From assembly GCA_013393545.1 (NCBI GenBank), contig JABXHG010000602.1:1-8644 (forward strand): 8,644 bases of DNA, in the 5' to 3' direction. Under the pieces are notes generated by a model, which saw only the letters and a program-made list of their open reading frames with translations, ran no database searches and was not told the DNA's origin. Shown here piece after piece: positions 1-6,744 of this stretch. A program made the position numbers and the translations under genes. Numbering within the stretch: the first letter of the stretch is position 1; the number at the start of each line of letters is the position of its first letter. The DNA is from Alteromonadaceae bacterium. Lineage in GTDB: Bacteria > Pseudomonadota > Gammaproteobacteria > Pseudomonadales > Oleiphilaceae.

Positions 1-131
1 TCGTCGCCGCCGGAGTAAGCCACCAGCACCCGTTCGTCACTCAGTTCGTTCAGCCGCTCGGATACCTTGATCAACAGTTCGTCACCAAATTGATGCCCGA
101 GGGAGTCGTTGAGCATCTGGAAGCGGTGCCC
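1..131 (-). pseudogene. GGDEF-domain (diguanylate cyclase) fragment, broken at both ends
   Basis: Reading the minus strand from about 125 down to 1, in a frame different from glnA, gives [18 protein letters not shown], a short helix-like stretch, and then VLVAYSGGD cut by the window edge. The ND-x3-GH-x2-GD-x2-L pattern followed about 20 residues later by the GGD(E/D) signature is the core of a GGDEF domain, which makes cyclic di-GMP from two GTP. The N-terminal part of the domain is absent, including the metal-binding Asp normally found just before the R/K-F, because the sequence switches to glnA at about 120-127. The GGDEF motif itself is half visible. No start codon or promoter of its own is seen, so this piece cannot make a working enzyme as shown. 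Whether it continues to the left as an intact C-terminus cannot be judged. The frame identification is strong; the biological reality of the join is uncertain. Confidence 0.75.
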
Positions 132-766
132 ACTTCATGGTGGTGCACTTCAATGTCCAGACCCATGGATTCCATGGCCGCGCACATGGCACCACGCAGG
201 TCGTGCAGGCTGTCTACCGGCGGAACCGGGAAGTAACCGCCTTTAACGCCCGGACGGTGGCCGATGTTGTTGCGGTCGAAGTCTTCGCCGGAAACCCAGG
301 CGGCTTCTTCGGAGTGCAGGTGGTACATTGCACCCTGCATGTCGACGTTCCACTTAACGGAATCGAACACGAAGAATTCCGGCTCCGGGCCGAACAGAGC
401 GCCGTTGGCGATGCCGGTGGACTTCAGGTATTCCTCGGCACGCTTGGCGACGGAGCGCGGGTCACGCTCGTAACCCTGCATGGTGGTCGGCTCGACAATG
501 TCGCAAGTGATGTTCACGGTGGTTTCTTCGGTGAACGGGTCCAGCACGGAGGTTTCGTCGATCGGCATCAGGATCATGTCGGATTCGTTAATGCCTTTCC
601 AGCCGGCAATGGAAGAGCCGTCGAACATCTTGCCGTCGGCGAAGAAATCCTCGTCTACTTCGCTGGCGGGCAGCGTCACGTGCTGCTCTTTACCGCGGCT
701 GTCGGTAAAGCGCATATCAACCCATTTCACTTCGTGTTCGTTGATCAGATCAATCGTCTTGGACAT
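71..766 (-). pseudogene. glnA: Glutamine synthetase type I, 5' part only (truncated glnA)
   Basis: The first 215 codons are a canonical GSI-beta glutamine synthetase, the ATP-dependent enzyme that joins ammonia to glutamate in the cytoplasm as a dodecamer. Visible family marks are [19 protein letters not shown] (about 46-64), GYERDPRS (98-105), the metal-binding GPEPEFF (126-132), [12 protein letters not shown] and HHHEVGTA (208-215). The full-length family protein is about 468 residues. After Ala215 the expected G-Q-C/N-E continuation is replaced by 16 unrelated residues and a stop at 71-73, because the DNA has changed to GGDEF-coding sequence. The C-terminal half of the active site and the adenylylation Tyr are missing. 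A GGAG Shine-Dalgarno (775-778) lies 8 bases before the ATG, and the promoter region is intact. Either a real deletion or rearrangement, or a chimeric contig end, explains this; I favour the latter because glnA is normally needed for glutamine synthesis. Confidence 0.92.
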
Positions 767-896
767 TGTGCATGCTCCGTTTATTTACGTGTTCGTTGTG
801 CCGGATCGTTGCGCGGGTGCCCCGATCTTTTGCAGGTAATGGCAGCTTACCAGAAGCGGTTTGCCCTTACCTTTCAAATACAGCTACAAATGATGT

Positions 897-912
897 TGCA
901 AGCCCCTTGCCA
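897..912 (-). promoter_or_regulatory. Sigma-54 (RpoN) promoter for glnA
   Basis: Read on the minus strand the element is TGGCAAGGGGCTTGCA. It matches the sigma-54 consensus TGGCAC-N5-TTGCA closely, with GG and GC exactly 10 bases apart. Transcription would start near 886 and give a leader of about 120 bases before the glnA ATG. Sigma-54 promoters need an upstream activator, and NtrC-like sites lie about 120-133 bases upstream of this start, as expected for glnA in gammaproteobacteria. Confidence 0.82.
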
Positions 913-997
913 GTTTTAGCGAGCTGCGCCAGAAGGGCGCAATTGCAAGGGTTTGGTGCGTATGCGGGTTGTTGATCTTCTTGCTTCGAACAGGTTT

Positions 998-1014
998 TGC
1001 ACCAGAATGGCGCA
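998..1014 (-). promoter_or_regulatory. NtrC-type enhancer site 1
   Basis: TGCACCAGAATGGCGCA matches the enteric NtrC consensus TGCACYRNNNNGGTGCA at all but one defined position (C for T in the right half-site). Its centre is about 120 bases upstream of the predicted sigma-54 start. NtrC phosphorylated under nitrogen limitation would bind here and activate glnA. The site overlaps site 2 by four bases. Confidence 0.68.
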
Positions 1015-1027
1015 CCAACCTGGTGCA
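1011..1027 (-). promoter_or_regulatory. NtrC-type enhancer site 2
   Basis: CGCACCAACCTGGTGCA matches TGCACYRNNNNGGTGCA except for the first base, and contains the perfect inverted repeat GCACCA-N3-TGGTGC. Its centre is about 133 bases upstream of the predicted glnA start and 13 bases from site 1. It is the better of the two sites by symmetry. Confidence 0.72.
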
Positions 1028-1103
1028 TTTTTCCGCTCGCTGCCTGATAACAGTGCGGGAGGCCTTCTGGTAAACGGCCTTGTTGCCGTGCGCGAGAAAG
1101 TCA

Positions 1104-1132
1104 TATAACTGACAGATTAAACCGTGTACAAT
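1104..1132 (+). promoter_or_regulatory. Possible typA promoter
   Basis: TACAAT at 1127-1132 resembles a sigma-70 -10 box and lies about 110 bases before the typA ATG. At the right distance upstream (1104-1109) there is only TATAAC, not a -35 consensus; CTGACA at 1109-1114 is better in sequence but just 12 bases away, which is too close. An alternative -10 is TATAAC itself, with TTGCCG at 1083-1088 and a 15-base spacer. The promoter is therefore only roughly located. Confidence 0.3.
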
Positions 1133-1241
1133 CCCGCACCCCTTATTTTCATGCCAAGGCTCTGCAGCCGACGGCACATTTTGAGCTCTGTACCCACTTT
1201 TGTGCAAAGCTCTGTTTTTTTAATGAAGTGAACTTTCTTAT

Positions 1242-3062
1242 ATGTCGAATGATATCAGCAAGCTCAGAAACGTAGCCATTATCGCCCACGTAGACCATGG
1301 TAAAACCACCCTGGTTGACCAGTTGTTGCGCCAGTCCGGCACCCTTGACCGCAAAGAGCTCGAAAACGAGCGGGTAATGGACTCCAACGACCAGGAAAAA
1401 GAACGTGGCATCACCATTCTGGCCAAGAACACGGCCCTGAAATGGCACGACTACGACATCAACATCGTTGACACCCCGGGCCACGCCGATTTCGGTGGCG
1501 AGGTTGAGCGGGTGATGAGCATGGTTGACAGTGTGTTGCTGGTGGTCGATTCAATCGACGGTCCCATGCCGCAAACCCGATTTGTAACCCAAAAAGCCTT
1601 CGACGCCGGCCTGCGCCCGATCGTGGTGGTGAACAAGGTTGACCGCCCGGGGGCGCGCCCGGATTGGGTAGTGGATCAGGTGTTTGACCTGTTGGACAAC
1701 CCCGGCGCCACCGACGAGCAGCGGAACTCCCAGATGGTTTACGCCAGCGCCCTGAACGGCATCGCCGGCATGGAACACGAAGAAATGGACGACAACATGG
1801 ACGCCGTTTTCCAGGCGATTGTCGACCACGTACCGGCGCCGGACGTAGACCCGGACGGCCCGTTCCAGATGCAGATCTCCCAGCTGGACTACAACAGCTT
1901 CCTGGGCGTGATCGGCATCGGCCGCATCATGCGCGGCAAGGTAAAAACCAATACGCCGATCACTGCCATTGATTCCGAGGGCAAAAAGCGCAACGGCCGT
2001 ATTCTGAAAATCATGGGCCACTCCGGCCTGCAGCGTGTGGAAGTGGACGAAGCCCAGGCCGGCGACATTGTCTGCATCAGTGGTCTGGACCAACTGTTCA
2101 TCTCCGACACTCTGTGCGACCAGAACAACGTGGAAGCTTTGCCGGCGTTGACCGTGGACGAACCCACCGTATCCATGACCTTCCAGGTGAACGATTCGCC
2201 GTTCGCAGGCCAGGAAGGCAAGTACGTGACCAGCCGCAACATCAAGGAGCGCCTGGAAAAAGAGCTGCTGCACAACGTGGCGCTGCGCGTGGAAGACGGC
2301 GAATCTGCCGACAAATTCAAGGTTTCCGGCCGTGGTGAGCTGCATCTCTCGGTGCTGATCGAGAACATGCGCCGCGAAAACTTCGAGCTGGCCGTAGGCC
2401 GCCCGGAAGTGGTGATTCGCGAAATCGACGGTGTGAAACAAGAGCCGTACGAAAACGTGATCGTCGACATCGAAGAGCAGCACCAGGGGCCGGTGATGGA
2501 GCAGCTGGGTCTGCGCAAGGGCGACATGACCAACATGATTCCGGATGGTAAAGGCCGTATCCGCCTGGACTACACCATTCCGGCCCGTGGTCTGATTGGT
2601 TTCCGTAACACCTTCCTGACCATGACTTCAGGCACCGGTATTCTGACGTCTACCTTCAGCCATTATGGCCCGGTCAAGGAAGGCGCCATGGGTAGCCGCC
2701 AGAACGGCGTGTTGATTTCCATGGCCAAGGGCACCGCGATGACCTACTCGCTGGAAACCCTGCAAAGCCGTGGCAAGCTGTTCCTGGCACCGGGTGACGA
2801 GATCTACGAAGGTCAGTTGTGTGGCATTCACAGCCGCGACAGCGACATCGTGATCAACCCCACCAAGGCCAAGAAGCTGGATAACATGCGCGCCTCCGGC
2901 AAGGACGAGGTGATTGGCCTGGTTCCGCCGATCAAGCACACCCTGGAGCAGGCGCTTGAGTTCATCGACGACGACGAGCTGGTGGAAGTAACGCCGAAAT
3001 CCATCCGCCTGCGCAAGAAGCTGCTGACCGAGAACGAGCGTAAGCGCGCGAAAAAGAACTAA
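1242..3062 (+). CDS. typA: Ribosome-associated translational GTPase TypA/BipA
   Basis: A complete 606-residue protein, close to the 607 residues of E. coli BipA and collinear with it from memory. The GTPase motifs are all present: G1 AHVDHGKT (15-22), G2 ERGITI (54-59), G3 DTPGH (77-81), G4 NKVD (131-134) and G5 SAL (169-171). They are followed by an EF-Tu-like beta-barrel domain, the EF-G-like domains III and V, and the BipA-specific C-terminal domain ending in a Lys/Arg-rich tail. TypA binds the 70S/50S ribosome and supports ribosome assembly, growth at low temperature and stress responses. The ATG is the only usable start because an in-frame stop lies at 1224-1226; the Shine-Dalgarno is weak (only a GAAG/AAGTGA-like tract). 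It is transcribed away from glnA and converges on lon. No classical GC-rich terminator follows; the repeat at 3076-3181 takes that place. Confidence 0.97.
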   Translation: MSNDISKLRNVAIIAHVDHGKTTLVDQLLRQSGTLDRKELENERVMDSNDQEKERGITILAKNTALKWHDYDINIVDTPGHADFGGEVERVMSMVDSVLLVVDSIDGPMPQTRFVTQKAFDAGLRPIVVVNKVDRPGARPDWVVDQVFDLLDNPGATDEQRNSQMVYASALNGIAGMEHEEMDDNMDAVFQAIVDHVPAPDVDPDGPFQMQISQLDYNSFLGVIGIGRIMRGKVKTNTPITAIDSEGKKRNGRILKIMGHSGLQRVEVDEAQAGDIVCISGLDQLFISDTLCDQNNVEALPALTVDEPTVSMTFQVNDSPFAGQEGKYVTSRNIKERLEKELLHNVALRVEDGESADKFKVSGRGELHLSVLIENMRRENFELAVGRPEVVIREIDGVKQEPYENVIVDIEEQHQGPVMEQLGLRKGDMTNMIPDGKGRIRLDYTIPARGLIGFRNTFLTMTSGTGILTSTFSHYGPVKEGAMGSRQNGVLISMAKGTAMTYSLETLQSRGKLFLAPGDEIYEGQLCGIHSRDSDIVINPTKAKKLDNMRASGKDEVIGLVPPIKHTLEQALEFIDDDELVEVTPKSIRLRKKLLTENERKRAKKN

Positions 3063-3075
3063 AGGCTGATTGAGT

Positions 3076-3181
3076 CACGAAATCCGCTAAAGAACACGAA
3101 AAAAGATGGACTGATTAACAGAAAAGGAATTTCTCTTTCGTGTTCTTTCGTGTTCTTTCGTATTCTTTGGTGGATTTCGTG
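3076..3181. repeat. Nested inverted repeat in the typA-lon convergent gap
   Basis: The outer arms are CACGAAATCC (3076-3085) and GGATTTCGTG (3172-3181), a perfect 10-bp inverted repeat. The inner arms are AAAGAACACGAAA (3089-3101) and TTTCGTGTTCTTT (3136-3148), a perfect 13-bp inverted repeat. The right inner arm is repeated in tandem, so the left arm can pair with more than one copy. The structure lies between two convergent gene ends (typA and lon), so it could act as a weak bidirectional transcription barrier, but it is AT-rich in its arms and lacks a clean T-run. It looks more like an intergenic repeat element than a standard terminator. Confidence 0.8.
3136..3170. repeat. 10-bp tandem repeat TTTCGTGTTC
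   Basis: Two exact copies (3136-3145, 3146-3155) are followed by a third with one change (TTTCGTATTC, 3156-3165) and a decayed partial copy (TTTGG). The 10-bp period equals about one helical turn. The repeat forms the right arm of the larger inverted repeat around it. Confidence 0.85.
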
Positions 3182-3226
3182 GCCAGTACTGTCCCTGTCT
3201 TTCAGTTTTCCCATGGCTGAAAGCGG

Positions 3227-5677
3227 TCAGTGAACCGAAGCCCCCTTCCTTGGCTTACTGGCAAAACACACCTGAAACACATCGTTGTAGTGTTTGGCGA
3301 AGTTCACCGACAATCCTTCCTTCAGATATTCCGGTAGCTCCTCGTAATCGCCCCGGTTGGCTTCCGGCAGAATCAGGTTGCTGATTTTCTGCCGCCGTGC
3401 GGCAATCACCTTTTCCCGAATACCACCCACCGGCAGCACTTGCCCGGTCAGGGTCAGTTCGCCAGTCATGGCGATGTTTTGTTGCGGGGCCTCTTTTCGG
3501 GCAATCGACAGCAGGGCCGTGGCCATGGTGACGCCGGCGCTGGGGCCATCCTTCGGGGTTGCGCCCTCGGGCACGTGCAGGTGCACGAAGGATTTGTCGA
3601 AGAAGGTCGGGTCGCCCTTGTAACGTTTGAGGTTGGACGACACGAAACTGTAGGCGATCTCCGCCGACTCTTTCATGACATCCCCCAGTTGGCCAGTCAA
3701 CTTGAAGCCCCGCTGGCTGGTATGCACCCGTGAGGCCTCGATGCTCAGGGTAGCACCGCCCATGGCGGTCCAGGCCAGGCCGGTGACCACGCCGGTGCCT
3801 TTCAGGGATTTCTCCTTCTTGAAGGCCGGCTGGCCCAGGTAATGGGGCAGGTCGGAAACGCCCACTCTAACCGGCTGGTCCGGGGTCTCCAGCAGTTTCA
3901 CAATGCCCTTGCGAATCACTTTGTGCAGCAGTTTTTCCAGATTCCGCACACCGGCTTCCCGGGCATAGCCTTCGATGATCTGGCGAATGGCGGCGTCGGT
4001 GATGTTCAGCTGCTTTTTCAGCAGGCCGGCCCGTTTCAGCAATCGTGGCAGCAAATGGTGCTTGGCAATGGCCAGCTTTTCCTCGCCAATGTAGCCGGAC
4101 AGGCGAATGGTATCCATGCGGTCCAGCAGCGGGCGGGGGATGGTGTCCAGCTGGTTGGCGGTGCAGATGAACAGCACTTTGGACAGGTCCATGCGCACGT
4201 CCAGGTAGTGGTCCAGGAATTCCTTGTTCTGTTCCGGGTCCAGGGTTTCCAGCAGGGCCGAGGCCGGGTCGCCCTGAAACGAGCTGCCGGTTTTGTCGAT
4301 CTCATCGAGCATGATCACCGGGTTGGCCACCTTGCTGTCTTTCAGGGCCTGCACGAACTTGCCCGGCATGGCGCCGATATAGGTGCGCCGGTGGCCCTTG
4401 ATTTCCGCTTCATCGCGCATGCCGCCGACACTGAACCGGTAGAACTCCCGGCCCAGGGCATCGGCCACCGAGCGGCCGATGGAGGTTTTGCCCACGCCCG
4501 GCGGGCCGACCAGAAGCAGTATGGAGCCACTCACTTCGCCCTTGAAGGTACCTTCGGCCAGGAACTCGACAATGCGGTCTTTTACATCGTCCAGGCCGTC
4601 GTGGTCGCGGTCCAGAATGCGGCGGGCTTCGGCCAGGTCGAAGTGGTCTTCGGAATGCACGCCCCAGGGCACCAGCGTCAGCCAGTCCAGGTAATTGCGG
4701 GTGACGCCGTATTCCGGTGAACCCTGCTCCAGTACTTGCAGCTTCTGGATTTCATCGCGGAACCGCTCCTGCACCGCTTCGGGCGGGTCCAGCTTGGCCA
4801 TGCGCTGCTCGAAGCGTTCCACATCGGCGGTCTTGTCATCCTTGGCGATGCCCAGTTCGCGCTGGATGACCTTCATCTGCTCACGCAGGAAGAATTCACG
4901 CTGGTGCTTCTGCACCTTCTCGTTCACTTCTTCGTTGATCTCGCTTTGCAGGCGCGCCACTTCCTGTTCCTTGCGCATCAGCAAGAGCACTTTTTCCATG
5001 CGCCGCAGCAGTGGCACGGTATTCAGCACGTCCTGCAGCTCCCGGCCGGGCGCGCTGGTCATGGAGGCGCCGAAATCCGCCAGGGGCGAGCTGTCGTCCG
5101 GACCAAAGCGGGACAGGTACTGCTTCACCTCCTCGCCATAGAGCGGATTGGTTCGCAGGAGCTCCTTGATGGCGCTAATGATGGCCAGGGTGTAAGCCTT
5201 GAGTTCATCGGCCGGTTCGTCTGGCTCTTCCGGGTAGTCCACCTCGACCAGGTAGGGCGGGCGCCGGCGTAGCCATTGAACAATGCGAAAACGCTGCAGG
5301 CCCTGGGCGATGAACTGCACCTTACCGCCTTCGCTCTGGGCGTGGTGTACCCGAACCGCGCAGCCCATGATCTCCAGTTCGTCGCTGGCGGGAATGCCGG
5401 TCTCGGTTTCCGGTTCGTCGACAAAACACACGCCCAGCACTTTGTGGTCGGTTTCGCCCACCCGTTTCAGGGTTTCCTGCCAGGGGTCCTGATTGACCAT
5501 CACCGGCTGCACCTGGGCCGGAAAGAACGGTCGGTTGGAAACGGGCAGCACATACATGCGCCGTGGCCTGCTGTGCTCCGGCAACGCCAGGCCGGTGCTG
5601 CTTTCGTCCTTGCCGATGTATTCGGTGACGTCTTCCTCGAATTCTTCCAGGGAGTCGTTGCGGTTCTCGTCATTCAT
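3227..5677 (-). CDS. Lon-family ATP-dependent serine protease (AsrA-like paralog)
   Basis: A complete 816-residue Lon protease, an ATP-driven cytoplasmic hexamer that unfolds and degrades damaged or regulatory proteins. In order it has an acidic N-terminal extension (about 1-38, rich in Glu/Asp), the LON substrate-binding domain beginning near [14 protein letters not shown], a coiled-coil stretch including [15 protein letters not shown] sequence (here [13 protein letters not shown]), an AAA+ module with Walker A GPPGVGKT (391-398) and Walker B VIMLDEID (454-461), and an S16 peptidase domain with Ser713 in DGPSAG and Lys756 in GIREKV, the catalytic dyad. The length exceeds E. coli Lon (784), and the extension plus the PFFPAQ start recall the second Lon of pseudomonads, AsrA, rather than housekeeping Lon; this is from memory. 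The first ATG is preferred since the acidic extension fits that subfamily; GAGAG precedes it. It is divergent from cnoX. Confidence 0.95.
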   Translation of the reverse strand: MNDENRNDSLEEFEEDVTEYIGKDESSTGLALPEHSRPRRMYVLPVSNRPFFPAQVQPVMVNQDPWQETLKRVGETDHKVLGVCFVDEPETETGIPASDELEIMGCAVRVHHAQSEGGKVQFIAQGLQRFRIVQWLRRRPPYLVEVDYPEEPDEPADELKAYTLAIISAIKELLRTNPLYGEEVKQYLSRFGPDDSSPLADFGASMTSAPGRELQDVLNTVPLLRRMEKVLLLMRKEQEVARLQSEINEEVNEKVQKHQREFFLREQMKVIQRELGIAKDDKTADVERFEQRMAKLDPPEAVQERFRDEIQKLQVLEQGSPEYGVTRNYLDWLTLVPWGVHSEDHFDLAEARRILDRDHDGLDDVKDRIVEFLAEGTFKGEVSGSILLLVGPPGVGKTSIGRSVADALGREFYRFSVGGMRDEAEIKGHRRTYIGAMPGKFVQALKDSKVANPVIMLDEIDKTGSSFQGDPASALLETLDPEQNKEFLDHYLDVRMDLSKVLFICTANQLDTIPRPLLDRMDTIRLSGYIGEEKLAIAKHHLLPRLLKRAGLLKKQLNITDAAIRQIIEGYAREAGVRNLEKLLHKVIRKGIVKLLETPDQPVRVGVSDLPHYLGQPAFKKEKSLKGTGVVTGLAWTAMGGATLSIEASRVHTSQRGFKLTGQLGDVMKESAEIAYSFVSSNLKRYKGDPTFFDKSFVHLHVPEGATPKDGPSAGVTMATALLSIARKEAPQQNIAMTGELTLTGQVLPVGGIREKVIAARRQKISNLILPEANRGDYEELPEYLKEGLSVNFAKHYNDVFQVCFASKPRKGASVH

Positions 5678-5716
5678 ACCGGTTTGCTCTCAGGGCTTTG
5701 TGAAAGGTTACTTGGC

Positions 5717-5745
5717 TATGTGACGGCGGCTTTGGGTTTTTCAAG
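5717..5745 (-). promoter_or_regulatory. Candidate heat-shock (sigma-32) promoter for the Lon gene
   Basis: On the minus strand CTTGAAA (5745-5739), a perfect match to the sigma-32 -35 core, is followed 15 bases later by TCACATA, a partial match to the CCCCATNT -10. The predicted start would lie about 30 bases before the ATG at 5677. Lon genes are commonly heat-shock regulated, which supports the reading, but the -10 is imperfect. Confidence 0.45.
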
Positions 5746-5750
5746 TTGGC

Positions 5751-5780
5751 TTGATTTTCAGGGGCCTGCCACCATATGAA
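5751..5780 (+). promoter_or_regulatory. Possible sigma-70 promoter for cnoX
   Basis: TTGATT (5751-5756) and TATGAA (5775-5780) are separated by 18 bases and would start transcription about 30 bases before the cnoX ATG. Each box has four of six consensus bases. It lies just upstream of, and back to back with, the candidate lon heat-shock promoter. Confidence 0.35.
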
Positions 5781-5818
5781 TAAACACTTTCATACATTCT
5801 GGTTCAGGTGCCCGGTTT

Positions 5819-6682
5819 ATGAGCGACTCCCCGTATATTTTTGACGCAACCGCAGACAACTTCCAGCAAAAGGTAATGGAGGCTTCGGCCACCACGCCGG
5901 TGCTGGTGGACGTATGGGCCGACTGGTGCGCGCCGTGCAAGCAGCTGATGCCGATACTGGAAAAGCTGGTAAACGAATACCAGGGCAACCTGTTGCTGGC
6001 GAAAGTGAATGCTGACCAACAGCAGGAGCTGACCGCGTCCCTCGGCGTGCGCAGCCTGCCAACGGTGATCCTGGTGAAAGATGGCCAGGCGGTGGATGGC
6101 TTCAACAGCGCACTGCCGGAAAGTGAATTACGTAAGCTTCTGGAAAAACACGTGGAAGCGCCTGCTGAAGATCCCTATGAAAAAGCCCATAGCCTGTGGG
6201 AAGCGGGTGATGTGGACGGCGCGCTGGCCATCTTCACGGACATGAACCAGAAAGACCCGGAAAACGTCGATGTACTGATCGACCTGGCCCAGCTGAAAGC
6301 CGAAAAGGGTGACCTGGAAACCGCTGAGCAGGTACTCAACAGCCTGGCGCCGGAAGACAAGCTGGGCCACAAGGCCAAACAACTGGCCGCCCGGTTGAAG
6401 TTCATGCAGCAATCGGGTGAATTGCCGCCAGTGGCCGAGCTGGAGCAAAAGCTGGAAACCGACCCGAAGAACCCGGAAGCCCTGCACCAGCTGGCTCTGC
6501 ACAAGATTTTGCAGGAGCAGAATGCCGGGGCGATGGACCTGTTGATTCGCCTGATGCAGGCCAATAGCCAGTATAAGGACGGTGTGGCGAAGACCACGCT
6601 GGTGGAGCTGTTTGAAAAGCTGGGGAATAACAACCCGGATGTGCGGGCGTATCGGCGGAAGTTGTATGCGATGATGTATTAA
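5819..6682 (+). CDS. cnoX: CnoX/YbbN-type thioredoxin-TPR chaperone (chaperedoxin)
   Basis: A 287-residue protein (E. coli CnoX has 284) with an N-terminal thioredoxin domain (about 5-112) and a C-terminal region of TPR-like helical repeats (about 118-287). The redox motif is WCAPCK with Cys37 and Cys40, and the cis-Pro is Pro81 in SLPT. CnoX binds unfolding proteins, protects their cysteines from overoxidation and hands clients to GroEL in the cytoplasm. E. coli CnoX has an SQHC motif and lacks thiol-disulfide reductase activity; this protein keeps both cysteines, like the Caulobacter form, so it should be able to reduce mixed disulfides. No signal peptide is seen. AGGTG (5806-5810) lies 8 bases before the ATG. 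It is divergent from the Lon gene and 62 bases upstream of the lipoprotein gene on the same strand, with no terminator between, so read-through into that gene is possible. Confidence 0.93.
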   Translation: MSDSPYIFDATADNFQQKVMEASATTPVLVDVWADWCAPCKQLMPILEKLVNEYQGNLLLAKVNADQQQELTASLGVRSLPTVILVKDGQAVDGFNSALPESELRKLLEKHVEAPAEDPYEKAHSLWEAGDVDGALAIFTDMNQKDPENVDVLIDLAQLKAEKGDLETAEQVLNSLAPEDKLGHKAKQLAARLKFMQQSGELPPVAELEQKLETDPKNPEALHQLALHKILQEQNAGAMDLLIRLMQANSQYKDGVAKTTLVELFEKLGNNNPDVRAYRRKLYAMMY

Positions 6683-6744
6683 CGTCCACTGCTGCATGGT
6701 ATCGGCCATTGCTGTCGGGGCGGCATAGGGAGAGCCAGACCTTG

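Larger units (their letters stand above)
767..1241. other. Divergent glnA-typA control region
   Basis: This 475-base gap separates two divergent genes and contains no supported ORF. From the glnA side it holds the glnA Shine-Dalgarno, a roughly 120-base leader with two small inverted repeats (GGTAA/TTACC and GATCG/CGATC on the transcript), the sigma-54 promoter, and the paired NtrC sites. From the typA side it holds a possible -10-like TACAAT at 1127-1132 without a convincing -35, and a weak stem followed by a T-run just before the typA start. The glnA/bipA divergent arrangement is also known from Escherichia coli, so the order appears conserved. Confidence 0.7.
3063..3226. other. typA-lon convergent intergenic region
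   Basis: No gene is supported here. Besides the nested repeat at 3076-3181, there is a small palindrome CAGTACTG (3184-3191) and a 7-bp hairpin CTTTCAG/CTGAAAG (3199-3205 and 3217-3223) with an 11-base loop just past the lon stop codon. The last could help end lon transcription, but no T-run follows on the minus strand, so I do not call it a terminator. Confidence 0.6.

Noticed and set aside
137..919. Long plus-strand ORF opposite glnA (260 codons)
   Set aside because: It is antisense to a canonical glutamine synthetase and its promoter; composition (His/Val/Gly-rich) is typical of a shadow frame in GC-rich DNA, with no recognisable domain.
944..960. Third NtrC-like site
   Set aside because: TGCAAGGGTTTGGTGCG has three mismatches to the defined consensus positions; too weak next to the two good sites.
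884..1207. Minus-strand ORF of 107 codons in the glnA-typA gap
   Set aside because: It would run through the NtrC sites and sigma-54 promoter, has no clear ribosome binding site, and its sequence looks like no protein I recognise.
1551..2483. 310-codon minus-strand ORF inside typA
   Set aside because: Antisense to the conserved core of TypA; long only because of codon bias, with no domain and no Shine-Dalgarno context.
3136..3170. Short CRISPR-like or direct-repeat array
   Set aside because: Units are 10 bp and contiguous with no spacers, so it is a simple tandem repeat.
3199..3223. Terminator for the Lon gene
   Set aside because: The 7-bp CTTTCAG/CTGAAAG hairpin has an 11-base loop, low GC and no T-run on the minus strand.
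3842..4720. 292-codon plus-strand ORF inside the Lon gene
   Set aside because: Antisense to the AAA+ domain of Lon; no domain is recognisable and the Gln/Val/His-rich composition is that of a shadow frame.
6709..6744. Upstream TTG start for the lipoprotein
   Set aside because: It would put 12 charged or polar residues before the signal peptide and has no Shine-Dalgarno at a suitable distance, whereas the ATG at 6745 does.
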